47,707 bases of DNA from Dissophora ornata (Eukaryota > Mortierellomycota > Mortierellomycetes > Mortierellales > Mortierellaceae), in NCBI GenBank assembly GCA_025201705.1, contig MU616712.1:3045-50751 (forward strand). Direction: 5' to 3'. The position numbers and the translations under genes are program-made. Of the stretch, positions 13,629-23,740 are shown piece after piece; positions within the stretch are counted from its first letter, which is position 1; every line of letters starts with the position of its first letter. Below the pieces are notes generated by a model that searched no databases, was not told where the DNA came from, and saw only the letters and a list, made by a program, of their open reading frames with translations.

Positions 13629-14203
13629 GTGCCTGATGGATTCGCAACCCGCAGATAGACGACCTCGTAGCCTTGAACTCGGACACGCCTGACATGTTCC
13701 CCGAAGGACACGTGAACGAACCGCTGCTGCCGCTCATTATCCTTATCAATAACCACCAGGATTATGTCACTACATCCTCCTGTTCTAGACGCATCTGCAC
13801 CTGTCTCGAGAGTCTGGACGAATCCCAGTAGGCTACTGTTGCTGCTGTAGACTCGACACAATATACCGGCAGTGACGGCCTTGAAGAACAGGATCCGCAG
13901 GTATCAAGAAGATATGAATATAACACATTGCTGGCAGCCGTTGAGGTGGCCAAGCGGACAAAAGGTGGACAATAGCTCTATGTCAGCCACGACCCCGTCG
14001 TCTTTCCATCGCAGCAAAAGGATTCCGATGACCTGCACTGGATTGTCGAGACGGTTTTCGGACCGGAGGCTCACAGAGTTGTCTTGATGGAAGACGGGGA
14101 CAGCACCAATACATTGGACATGACAAGATCTACTTTAAATTTGAACCCATGGTAAACCCCTCCTCCCTCGCAAACTCGAACAGAACCATGGAAACAACAT
14201 CTG
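13629..14203 (+). pseudogene. TYW3 5'-exon relic 1
   Basis: A copy of TYW3 exon 1 and the beginning of its intron, aligning over the whole length to 25683-26260. The start codon is GTG instead of ATG, an early lysine codon became TAG (CGCAGATAG where the gene has CGCAAAAAG), and AATGGCTC became AATAGCTC, another stop. The intron donor after CCCATG is still GT. The copy ends abruptly inside the intron at ACAACATC, where GBP2 sequence begins. It lacks exon 2 and so cannot make the enzyme. It lies head-to-head with F-box copy A, keeping the original divergent arrangement. Confidence 0.88.
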
Positions 14204-14672
14204 TCTTGATTCCTTCGAGACCTGCTGCTGGTTTCTGTGATCAGATCTATATCCGCAACGTAAGCTACTACCCGACAAACTCGATCAGGACTGAAAGTTG
14301 CACGGATTACTTACAAGATCTATTATTTATTTTCGTCGGTGGTTGGTTTTTTTTTTCTTTTCTTTAATTCGGTGTTGCACACAGCTGCCCTTCACAACAA
14401 CAGAGCAAGATCTTAGGGACGTGTTCAGGACATGTGGCTCCGTCAGGATGACGAAGATTATTATGGAGGGTGGCCGACCCAAGGGCTCTGGCGTTGTCCG
14501 CTTTGATGTTTGAGTCTGCCAATGCTGTCGGTATGTGTTTTTATTGTCTGCATTGATGATAACTGACATCGATCATAACCAAACACTCTAACAATTAACT
14601 GTACACGGAACAAAATTCAACGGATACAAATACGGTGGCCGTCCATTGGAGATCATGTACGATCGTGTCTAA
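14203..14672 (+). pseudogene. GBP2 3'-end relic 1 (RRM3 exons)
   Basis: A copy of the last part of GBP2 exon 5, intron 5, exon 6, intron 6, exon 7 and the 3' UTR, highly similar to 11165-11740. Exon 5 keeps the donor gtaagc. Exon 6 still encodes LPFTTTEQDLRDVF and the RNP1 PKGSGVVRF, but a 2-base deletion (TTTGAGATG to TTTGATG) shifts the frame. The acceptor before exon 7 is damaged (tgtagCAAAA to ggaaCAAAA). It has no promoter or start of its own. Confidence 0.88.
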
Positions 14673-14751
14673 AAGCAAGAGACATAGTATCCATCATAGC
14701 AATTCCTATTTTTATTTCTTCGATAAGCAGTGAACGAACATTTATAAATCC

Positions 14752-16512
14752 TTATTTCAATGGGACCTCGTGTGCGGCTCCTCTCACATAATCTATGTAG
14801 TTCAAGGACACATTTTCCAGACTCGGCAGTGAGTTAGCGACCTGGAAGAACTTCCTCTTGAACGCAAACCCTTGTCCAGATAGGAGATCGTCATTGTCGT
14901 TCATGTTAGCTGTACTGCGGTGCCAGTTGCCGAGGATAGTTTCCTCGCTTCGGGTTACGTTCTGGTATCTCGTGATTTCCAAAACAGCTTTTCTGCTAAT
15001 ATCACCCATGGGACCATGCTCTGAACTGTCACGACCACTGATCTGGTCGTCATCGTATGCGTTTTTGTCTACAACTTCTGGGCAATCATCAAAGCCTTCA
15101 AAATGCCGCTGTAACCGTTGTTCTTGCAGATCATCTGGGTCTTCATCTTGCTCGTCCTCAAACCGGCTCCGGAATCTGCTCAACACCAGACTCTTCAATC
15201 CTCGACAGGCCCATGGTTCTTGGAAGAGCAGCATCCCATCATCCGGACTCAACGTTATCTGATAATTATATAGCCCAAACTTCTGCAGATGTCGACACTG
15301 GCTCAATAACTGGCATGCGTTGTTAAAGTTCTCGACCTTATCGCTGCAGATGTACAGGATCAGAGTCTCGAGGCAGTCGGAATGAGCCATCAAGGCGCCT
15401 GTGAGGGTAGAATTTAACCACCCAAGCCCCATCTCGAATACCCTGAGGCCCTGTCCTTCAGGTTTTGTGGAGTCGATAGTTGACAAAGATTTAGAAGACG
15501 AAGGAGGGACACAGCCCTGGATCAGAGCTACGTAGCCCTCGCTGTCCATGGCGACACCTCTATCGAAAAATGTGTGCCCATTCACACACCGTATTGCGCT
15601 CAGTTTCGGGCAATGATCCCTCAAGTAACGGCCAATCTTTTCCGTATTGCATCTGTAGTCCGGTTGTATGATGAGTGTTTCCAGATTTGGACAGATGCGA
15701 ATCAATTCCAGTGCTTCGTTGTCAATGCCACAATCTCTGTAGCCCATGCCGCGCAAACGACCAAACAACAGCGTCTTCAGTTTTGGGAGCGTGGTCGTGG
15801 TGATGGCAGTGGTAAAAGGAGCATGAACACTACGAGTATCACTGGTAGCAATTCCCACCATTGCCCGATGAAGAGTAAATCCTCCGACGTTAAAGAGCGA
15901 CAACTCCTCAAGCGCCACCGCAATCGGTGCGAGCACCGCCGCCAGAAACCGATCAAGGTCGACGGCCCAGTTCCTCAACTGTAGAACCTTCAACTTCTTC
16001 AACCCTCCCAATGCCACATATTCCTTTCCCTGCATCGTCCCAGACGCCAGAATTGGAAATTCCCACGACAGTAGTGTCAACCGCTTGTTCGCGCTAATCA
16101 AATCCACCCCCACATCCCGACCGACATTTCTCGAAAGTCTCAGTTCCTGAAGATGCGTACACTAGAACCGAATATCATTACCGATCGACTGAAAACTGAT
16201 TTCCAAGAACCGGAAGTGGTGACTGCAGGATAGGAGGAGCTCGAAAGGCGCACTGTTACCACCTTCAAGTATATCAATTACATTTAGAAGGACGATGTAG
16301 TCGGTGCAGACGACCCAGAGAAGCGGAGTGAGGGTGCGGTGAAAGGTGCGGTTGACGGCAACAGCAGCGAGGAGGTCGCGAGGTCGGAAGGAGTACTTGA
16401 CGTTACCGACGGAGGAGATGGGATCTTTCGGGATCCAGAGCGGAATGAATTGACCGACACGGAGAAGGATCTCGGGTATGTCGAGGGGATGGACAGAGCC
16501 TGCGGATGCTAT
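14752..16512 (-). pseudogene. F-box/LRR-like gene, array copy B, inactivated
   Basis: Collinear with copies A, C, D and E. Two defects are visible. The start codon is ATA instead of ATG (plus-strand tat at 16510-16512), and codon 117 is TAG where the others have CAG for the Gln of RFQCTHLQELKL (plus-strand cta at 16162-16164). From the next in-frame ATG at 16113 the frame is open for 453 codons to the normal C-terminus VPLK, so the LRR part has not decayed. This suggests recent inactivation, or use of the internal ATG to make an F-box-less protein. I consider a pseudogene more likely. Confidence 0.85.
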
Positions 16513-16657
16513 CAGTGAAGATCAATGAAGAGGAGACGCGAATGCGTTGCTGCGTTGCAAAAGAGCGGCGCGTCAACTACCATTGAGAAAAAGAGGCAGT
16601 CACAAACAGAGTGGAGTCTCAACAGTGATCTAGGACAAGCCCAGCAACAGAAGAGCC

Positions 16658-17228
16658 GTGCCTGATGGATTCGCCACCCGCAGATAGACAACCTCGTAGC
16701 CTTGAACTCGGACACGCCAGACATGTTCTCCAAAGGATACGTGGACGAACCGCTGCTGCTGCACATCATCCTTACCAACAACCACCAGGACTATGTCACT
16801 ACCTCCTCCTGTTCTGCACCTATCTCGAGTGTCTGGACGAATCACAGCAGGCTACTGTTGCTGTTATAGACTCGACACAATATACCGGCATCGATGGCCT
16901 TGAAGAAGAGGATCCACAAGTTATCAAGAGGATATGAAGAGAACACCTCGCTAGCAGCCGTTAAGGCAGCCAAGCGGGCAAAAGGCGGACAATGGCTCTA
17001 TGTCCGCCACGACCCCGTCGTCTTTCCATCGCAGCAAAAGGACTCCAATGACCAGCACAGGATTGTCGAGACACTTTTCATGCCGGAGGCGCACAGAGTC
17101 GTCTTGATGGAAGATAAAAACAGCACCAACACATTGGACATGGCTAGATCACAACTGACCTACTTTCAATTTGAACCCATGACAAAACCCTCCTCCCTCG
17201 CAAACTCGAACAGAACCATGGAAACAAC
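16658..17228 (+). pseudogene. TYW3 5'-exon relic 2
   Basis: A second truncated copy of TYW3 exon 1. It shares GTG for the start and the early TAG with relic 1. The SSCSGR region is disrupted (CTCCTGTTCTGCACCTATC, with the GGACGCATC bases missing), so the conserved Ser/Cys/Gly/Arg signature is lost. The intron donor after CCCATG is AC instead of GT. It ends at ACAACG, where GBP2 sequence begins. Confidence 0.87.
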
Positions 17229-17701
17229 GTCTTGATCTCTTCGGGACCTGCTGCTGGTTCCTGTGATCAGATCTATATCCGCAACGTAGGCTACTGCCCG
17301 ACAAACTCGATCACGACTGAAAGATGCACGGATTTCTTACAAGATCTATTATTTATTTTCGTCGGTGGTTGGTGCTTTTCTTCTTTTCTTTAATTCGGTG
17401 TTGCACACAGCTGCCCTTCACAACAACAGAGCAAGATCTTAGGGACTTGTTCAGGACATGTGGCCCCATCAGGATGACGGAGATTATTATGGAAGGTGGC
17501 CGTCCCAAGGGCTCTGGCGTTGTCCGCTTTGATGTTTGAGTCTGCCAATAAGGCTGTCGGTATGTGTTTTTATTGTCCGCATTGATGATAACTGACATCG
17601 ATCATAACCAAACAATCTCACAATTAACTGTACATGTAGCAAAATTCAACGGATACAAAAATGGTGGCCGTCCTTTGGAGATCATGTACGATCGTGTCTA
17701 A
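17229..17701 (+). pseudogene. GBP2 3'-end relic 2 (RRM3 exons)
   Basis: Similar to relic 1. It shares the same 2-base deletion in exon 6 (TTTGATGTTTGAG). The exon 5 donor reads gtaggc instead of gtaagc. The acceptor before exon 7 (catgtagCAAAATTC) is intact and exon 7 ends in the normal TACGATCGTGTCTAA. Confidence 0.87.
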
Positions 17702-17802
17702 AAGCAGGAGACATAGTATACATCATAGCAATTCGTATTTTTATTTCTTCGATAAGCAACAACTGAAGGCAAACAACAACGCCGCAGCAGTAAACAAAAT
17801 TC

Positions 17803-19560
17803 TTATTCCAATGGGATCTCGTGTGCGGCTCCTCTCACAAAAGCCATGCCGTTCAAGAACACGTTTTCTAGACACGGCAGGGAGTTGGCGACCTGGAAGA
17901 ACATCCTATTGAACTCAAACCCTGGTTCGGATAGAAGATTGCTATCGCCGTTCTTTCCAGCTGTGCTGCGGTGCCAGTTGCCGAGAATAGTTTCCTCGCT
18001 TCGGAGTACGTTCTGGCATCTTGTGATTTCCAAAGCAGCATTTCTACTAATATCACCCATGGGACCTTGCTCTGAACTGCCACAATCAATGATCTGGCCG
18101 TCATCGTATGCGTCTTCGTCTACAACTTCTGGGTAATGATCAAGGGCTTCAAAATACGGCTGCATCGGTTGTCTTTGTACATCATCTGGGTCTTCATCTT
18201 CATCTTCATCATCCTCAAACTCGGTCTCGAATCCGCTCAACGCCAGACTCTTCAACCCTCGACAGGCCCATGGTTCTTGGAAGAGCAGCATCCCATCATC
18301 CGGACTCAACCTTATCTCAAAATTATGCATCTCAAACCACTGCAGATGCCGACACTGGCTCAATAACTGACACGCGTTGTTAAAATGCTCAACCTCGTCG
18401 CTGCGGAAGCACAAGATCAGAGTCTCGAGGCAGTCGGAATGAGCCATCAAGGCGCTTGTGATGGCAGAGTCTAACCACCCAAGCCCCATCTCGAGTACCC
18501 TGAGGCCCTGTCCTTCAGGTCTTGTGGAGTCGATAGTTGACAAAGATTTAGAAGACGAAGGAGGGGCACAACTCTGGATCAGAGGTACGAGGTCCTCGCC
18601 TTCCAAGCTGTACTCGCTCTCTAACTTATCCACACGCCGTATTGCGCTCAGTTTTGGGCAATAATCCCTCAGGTAACGGCCAATCTTTTCCGTGTCACAT
18701 TGGTTGTCCAGGTGTATCATGAGCGTTTCCAGATTCGGACAAATGCGAATCAATTCCAGTACTTCGTCGTCCAGACCGCCATCTCCGTCGATCAAGCCGA
18801 TCAAACGATCTAACAATAGTGTCTTCAGTTTCGGGAGAGTGGTGATGGAAGCGGCAGTGGTAAAAGGAGCACGAACACTACGAGTATTGAGTGTATAAAT
18901 CTCCGCTAAAAACCGATGAAGAGCAAATCCCTTGATATTAAAGAGCAACAACTCCTCAAGCTCCGCCGCAATCGGTGCCAGCACCGCCTCCAGAAACCGA
19001 TCAAGGTCCACGGCCCATCTCCTCAACTGTAGAACCTTCAACTTCTTCAACCCTCCCAATGCCACATAATCCTTTTCCTGCATCAGCTCAGTCTCCATAT
19101 CTGGTAAATCCCACGACAGTAGTGTCAACTGCTTATTCGCACTGATCAAATCCACCCCAACATCCCGAACGACCCTTTTCGATAGTTTCAGCTCCTGAAG
19201 ATGCGTACACTGGAACCGAATATTATTACCGATCGACCGAAAACCGATTTCCAAGAACCGGAAGTGGTGACTGCAGGATAGGGGGATCTCGAAAGGCGCA
19301 CTGATACCACCTTCAAGTATATCAATTACATTTAGCAGGACGATGTAGTCGGTGCAGACGACCCAGAGAAGCGGAGTGAGGGTGCGGTGAAAAGTGCGGT
19401 TGACGGCAATGGCAGCGAGGAGGTCGCGAGGTTGGAAGGAGTACTTGACGTTACCGACGGAGGAGATGGAACCTTTGGGGCTCCAGAGCGGGATGAATTG
19501 ACCGACACGGAAAAGGATCTCGGGTATGTCGAGGGGATTGACAGAGCCTGCGGATGCCAT
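17803..19560 (-). CDS. F-box/leucine-rich-repeat-like protein, array copy C
   Basis: An intact intronless gene of 585 aa starting MASAGSVNPLDIPEILF and ending AAHEIPLE. The F-box-like N-terminus (about residues 6-70) is nearly that of copy A, but with a longer spacer (PKGSISSVGNVKYSF) shared with copy E. The LRR-like body differs from A at many positions, particularly around residues 190-240 (LFNIKGFALHRFLAEIYTLN) and 300-315 (VDKLESEYSLEGEDLV), which line up with the variable stretches of the other copies. The acidic tract (about 455-470, EFEDDEDEDEDPDD) is longer than in A. The C-terminal part reads GKNGDSNLLSEPGFEFNRMFF where A has NMNDNDDLLSGQGFAFKRKFF. Function and target are unknown. 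Confidence 0.75.
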   Translation of the reverse strand: MASAGSVNPLDIPEILFRVGQFIPLWSPKGSISSVGNVKYSFQPRDLLAAIAVNRTFHRTLTPLLWVVCTDYIVLLNVIDILEGGISAPFEIPLSCSHHFRFLEIGFRSIGNNIRFQCTHLQELKLSKRVVRDVGVDLISANKQLTLLSWDLPDMETELMQEKDYVALGGLKKLKVLQLRRWAVDLDRFLEAVLAPIAAELEELLLFNIKGFALHRFLAEIYTLNTRSVRAPFTTAASITTLPKLKTLLLDRLIGLIDGDGGLDDEVLELIRICPNLETLMIHLDNQCDTEKIGRYLRDYCPKLSAIRRVDKLESEYSLEGEDLVPLIQSCAPPSSSKSLSTIDSTRPEGQGLRVLEMGLGWLDSAITSALMAHSDCLETLILCFRSDEVEHFNNACQLLSQCRHLQWFEMHNFEIRLSPDDGMLLFQEPWACRGLKSLALSGFETEFEDDEDEDEDPDDVQRQPMQPYFEALDHYPEVVDEDAYDDGQIIDCGSSEQGPMGDISRNAALEITRCQNVLRSEETILGNWHRSTAGKNGDSNLLSEPGFEFNRMFFQVANSLPCLENVFLNGMAFVRGAAHEIPLE

Positions 19561-19641
19561 TTCAGTGAAGATCAGTGAAGAGGAGAAGATGGCGACGCGT
19601 CAACTGCCTAGTTGAAACGACGGCAGTCACAAACAAAAAGC

Positions 19642-20163
19642 CATATCTGATCTCGTAGCCTTGAACTCGGACACGCCTGACTACCGCTCACCATCCTTAC
19701 CAACAACCGCCAGGACTATGTCACTACATCCTCCTGTTCTGGGCGCATCTGCACCTATCTCGAGGGTCTGGACGAATCCCAGTAGGCTACTGTTGCTGCT
19801 GTAGACTCGACACAATATACCGGCAGTGACGGCCTTGAAGAAGATGATCCTCAGGTATCAAGAAGATGTGAAGAGAACACCTCGCCAGCAGCCGTTGAGG
19901 CAGCCAAGCGGGAAAAAGGCGGACAATGGTTCTATGTCCGCCACGACCCCGTCGTCTTTCCATCGCAGCAAAAGGACTCCAATGACCAGCACAGGATTGT
20001 CGAGACACTTTTCATGCCGGAGGCGCACAGAGTCGTCTTGATGGAAAATAGCAACAGCACCAATACATTGGACATGGCTAGATCACAACTGACCTACTTT
20101 AAATTTGAACCCATGACAAAACCCTCCTCCCTCGCAAACTCGAACAGAACCATGGAAACAACG
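19642..20163 (+). pseudogene. TYW3 5'-exon relic 3
   Basis: The third truncated TYW3 exon 1. The original start and about 25 bases are missing (ATATCTGATCTCGTAGCC, where the gene has ATGTCTGATGGATTC...CTCGTAGCC). A further ~45 bases after CACGCCTGAC are deleted, removing the DKSPKGYVDEP motif. CTCCTGTTCTGGGCGCATC is kept, with a Gly codon still at the signature. The intron donor is AC instead of GT, as in relic 2. Confidence 0.87.
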
Positions 20164-20634
20164 TCTTGATCTCTTCGGGACCTGCTGCTGGTTCCTGTGA
20201 TCAGATCTATATCCGCAACGTAGGCTACTGCCCGACAAACTCGATCACGACTGAAAGTTGCACGGATTACTTACAAGATCTATTATTTATTTTCGTCGGT
20301 GGTTGGTTTTTTTTTCTTTCCTTTAATTCGGTGTTGCACACAGCTGCCCTTCACAACAACAGAGCAAGATCTTAGGGACTTGTTCAGGACATGTGGCCCC
20401 ATCAGGATGACGGAGAGTATTATGGAGGGTGGCCGTCCCAAGGGCTCTAGCGTTGTCCGCTTTGAAATGTTTGAGTCTGCCAATAAGGCTGTCGGTATGT
20501 ATGTTTTTATTGTCTGCATTGATGATAACTGACATTAATCATAACCTAACACTCTAATACTCTACTAACTAACTGTACATGTAACAAAATTCAACGGATG
20601 CAAATATGGGGAGATCATGTACGATCACGTCTAA
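20164..20634 (+). pseudogene. GBP2 3'-end relic 3 (RRM3 exons)
   Basis: The third copy of the RRM3 exons. Unlike relics 1 and 2 it keeps the frame in exon 6 (TTTGAAATGTTTGAG), although GGCTCTGGC became GGCTCTAGC (Gly to Ser in RNP1). Exon 7 has lost 12 bases in frame (the codons for Gly-Arg-Pro-Leu), leaving KYGEIMYDHV and a stop. The exon 5 donor reads gtaggc. Confidence 0.87.
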
Positions 20635-20728
20635 AAGTAGGAGACATAGTATCCATCACAGCAATTCATATTCGATAAGCAGCAAGACAACAAGGCCACA
20701 ACAGTTAACGAAACATTTATTAAAATCC

Positions 20729-22465
20729 TTATTTCAATGGGACCTCGTGTGTGGCTCCTCGCACATAATCTACGTAGTTCAAGGACACATTCTCTAGACT
20801 CGGCAGTGAGTTAGCGACCTGCAAGAACTTCCTCTTGAACTCAAACCCTTGTCCGGGTAGAAGACAGTCATTTCTGTACATGCTAGCTGTGCTGCGGTGC
20901 CAGTTGCCGAGAATAATTTCGTCGCCTCGGGTGACGGTCCGGTATCTTTTCTTTTCCAAAACAGCTTTTCTATCACTCATGGGACCTTGCTTCGAACTGT
21001 CACGACCACTGATATGGCCGTCATCGTATGCGTGTTCGTCTATAACTTCTGAGTAACAATCAAAGGCTTCAAGATACTGCTGTATCTGTTGTTCTTGAAG
21101 AGCATCTGGGTATCCATCTTGCTCTTCCTCCCACCGGCCCCCGAATCCGCCCAACGCCAGACTCTTCAACCCTCGACAGGCCCATGGATCTTTGAGGAGC
21201 AGCATCCCATCACATGGACTCCACCTCATGCGATAATTATACATCTCAAACTTCTGCAGATGCCGACACTGGCTCAATAACTGACACGCGTGGTTAAAAT
21301 GCTCAACCTCGGCGCTGTGGATGTACAGAATCAGAGTCTCGAGGCAGTCGGAATGAGCCATCAAGGCGCCTGTGATGGTAGAGGTTAACCACTCAATCCC
21401 CATCTCGAATACCCTGAGGCCCTGTCCTTCAGGTCTTGTCGTGTCGATAGTTGACAAAGATTTAGAAGACGAAGGAGGGACACAGCCCTGGATCAGAGCT
21501 ACGTAGTCCTCATCGTCCAGGAGGATCTCGCTTTGTAACATATCCACACACCGTATTGCGTTCAGTTTCGGGCAATGATCCCTCAAGTAACGGCCGATCT
21601 TTTCCGTATCACATTTGTGGTCCAGGTGTATGATGACTGTTTCCAGATTCGGACAGATGCGAATCAATTCCAGTACTTCATTGTCAATACCACAATCTCT
21701 GTTGCCCATGCCGCGCAAACGATCCAACAATAGTGTCTTCAGTTTTGGGAGCGTGGTGGTGGTGACGGCAGTGGTAAAAGGAGCATGAACACTACGGGTA
21801 TAACTGGTACCAATTCCCACCGTTGTCCGATATAGAGCAAATCCCCTGATGTTAGAGAGCGACAACTCCTCGAGCACCGCCGCAATCGGTGCGAGTCCTG
21901 CCGCCAGAAACCGATCAAGGTCCACGGCCCAGTGCCTCAACTGCAGAACCTTCAACTTCTTCAACTCTCCCAATACCACATAATCCTTTTCCTGCATCGG
22001 CTCAGTCGCCAGATTTGGAAAATCCCACGACAGTAGTGTCAACCGCTTGTTCGCGCTAATCAAATCCAACCCCACATCCCTATCGACCCATCTCGACAGT
22101 TTCAGCTCCTGAAGATGCGTGCACTTGAGGCGAATATCTTTACCGATCGACCGAAATTCCAAGAACCGGAAGTGGCGACTGCAGGATAGGAGGAGCTCGA
22201 GAGGTGGACTGTAATGGCCGTTAATTTTATCAAATTTTCCTCGTTGACTGATGAAGTTGCAGACGACCCAGAGAAGCGGAGTGAGGGTGCGCTGAAAGGT
22301 GCGGTTGACGGCAATGGCAGCGAGGAGGTCCCGAGGTCGGAAGAGATACGTGACGTCATGGGCAGGGGGGATGGGAGCTTTGGGGATCCAGAGGGGGATG
22401 AATTTACCGACGCAGAGAAGGATCTCGGGTATGTCGAGGGGATGGACAGAGCCTGCGAAGGTCAT
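20729..22465 (-). CDS. F-box/leucine-rich-repeat-like protein, array copy D
   Basis: An intact intronless gene of 578 aa if it starts at MTFAGSVHPLDIPEILL, the position equivalent to the other copies. The frame stays open upstream to 23017, but that part runs antisense through TYW3 relic 4 and its composition is not protein-like, so I exclude it. The N-terminal F-box-like segment has a private stretch (VVCNFISQRGKFDKINGHYSP) where A, C and E have VVCTDYI followed by other residues. The LRR-like body and the C-terminus (AATHEVPLK, here VRGATHEVPLK) follow the family. A run of changes (DRKAVLEKKRYRTVTRGDE) replaces DISRNAVLEITRYxNVTRGDE. Confidence 0.74.
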   Translation of the reverse strand: MTFAGSVHPLDIPEILLCVGKFIPLWIPKAPIPPAHDVTYLFRPRDLLAAIAVNRTFQRTLTPLLWVVCNFISQRGKFDKINGHYSPPLELLLSCSRHFRFLEFRSIGKDIRLKCTHLQELKLSRWVDRDVGLDLISANKRLTLLSWDFPNLATEPMQEKDYVVLGELKKLKVLQLRHWAVDLDRFLAAGLAPIAAVLEELSLSNIRGFALYRTTVGIGTSYTRSVHAPFTTAVTTTTLPKLKTLLLDRLRGMGNRDCGIDNEVLELIRICPNLETVIIHLDHKCDTEKIGRYLRDHCPKLNAIRCVDMLQSEILLDDEDYVALIQGCVPPSSSKSLSTIDTTRPEGQGLRVFEMGIEWLTSTITGALMAHSDCLETLILYIHSAEVEHFNHACQLLSQCRHLQKFEMYNYRMRWSPCDGMLLLKDPWACRGLKSLALGGFGGRWEEEQDGYPDALQEQQIQQYLEAFDCYSEVIDEHAYDDGHISGRDSSKQGPMSDRKAVLEKKRYRTVTRGDEIILGNWHRSTASMYRNDCLLPGQGFEFKRKFLQVANSLPSLENVSLNYVDYVRGATHEVPLK

Positions 22466-22569
22466 CAGTGAAGTGAACAGGGGACGCGAATGGAGCGTTG
22501 CAAAGGTGGCGGCGCGTCCACTGCCTACAAAAGGGTTGGTTGAAAAGACGGCAGTCACAGACAAAGAGC

Positions 22570-23740
22570 CATATCTGATCTCGTAGCCTTGAACTCGGAC
22601 ACGCCAGACAAGTCCCCCAAAGGATACGTGGACGAACCGCTGCTGCCGCTCACCATCCTTATCAACAGCCACCAGGACTATGTCACTACATCCCCTTGCA
22701 TCTGCACCTATCTCGAGGGTCTGCAAGGATCCCAGCAGTCTACTGTTGCTGCTGTACGACACAATATACCGACGTCGATGGCCTTGAAGAAGATGATCCA
22801 CAGGTATCAAGAGGATATGAGGGGAACACATTGCTGGCAGCCGTTGAGGCAGCCAGGCGGGCAAAAGGCGGACAATGGCCCTATATCGGCCACGACCCCA
22901 TCGTCTTTCCATCGCAGCAAAAGGATTCCAATGACCAACACTGGATCGTCGAGACGCTTTTCGGGCCGGAGGCTCACAGAGTCCTCTTGATGGAAGACAG
23001 CAACAGCACCAATACATTGCACATGGCTAGATCACAACTGATCTACTTTAAATTTGAACCCATGGTAAAAAAAACTCCCTCCCTCGCAACTCGAACAGAA
23101 CCACGGAAACACACATCTCCTAGGAAGATATCTGTGAATCAAACTTTCTCATCGAAAATATCTTCCCTGTCTACATTTTGCTCTTTTCAGATCCTCCATA
23201 TTGAAGCGTCCACTCCAGCTGCCGCAAAGACGTTTCGTGAACCACTCACTGTTCTTGGGATATCGCAACTCGGGGATCCTGCCTTCTCCAAAACGAACCA
23301 TGCTTACCATCCGCAGTACCCTCAAGCTTGACGCAACTATCGCCTATGTACCCCTCTCCTCAACTGCAACACCATCATTACTATCTACTCCTTCAGAAGC
23401 GGCAACAGCAGCAGCAGCCACAGGAACGTCTTCGCCGTCGCCATCATCAACTCCCGGAGCAGAAGGAGCTAGAATTCATCTCATGGTCTCCCTGTTGAGC
23501 AATGGCAAGTTCCGCATGAACGTTGCGCAGATGGATCGATTCGAGAAGCCACTGAGTGAGCATTTGTTAAATAATAGCGAGGCAAGAAGACAAGTGATCA
23601 AGGAGAATGGGAGGATAAAGAAGCGCGGGTGGAACGTAAGCACAAGGGTGACTTTTGGAATAACAGCAGGCTCAGGCCCTGAAGACGGTGGGCGAGGCAC
23701 GGTGGGCAGTTGAAGCAGAAGCGGAAGCGGAAGCGGAATT
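22570..23740 (+). pseudogene. TYW3 relic 4 (both exons, broken)
   Basis: The longest TYW3 copy, with exon 1, the intron and most of exon 2. Defects against 25683-26962: the start region is deleted (ATATCTGATCTCGTAGCC, as in relic 3); 9 bases of SSCSGRICTY are missing, leaving SPCICTY; a 4-base deletion (GCTGTAGACTCGACAC to GCTGTACGACAC) shifts the frame; part of the LTYLRVLIELSN segment is missing in exon 2 (SLLSNGKFRMN); and the lysine-rich tail is frame-shifted. The donor GTAAAAAAAAC and the acceptor TTTTCAG before ATCCTCCATATTG are kept. The copy stops in the GAAGCGGAAGCG repeat of exon 2, where the 3' end of F-box copy E begins. Confidence 0.9.

Noticed and set aside
22466..23017. 184-codon N-terminal extension of F-box copy D (open to 23017)
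   Set aside because: It is the antisense of TYW3 relic 4, has no match in the other F-box copies, and the conserved start lies at 22465.
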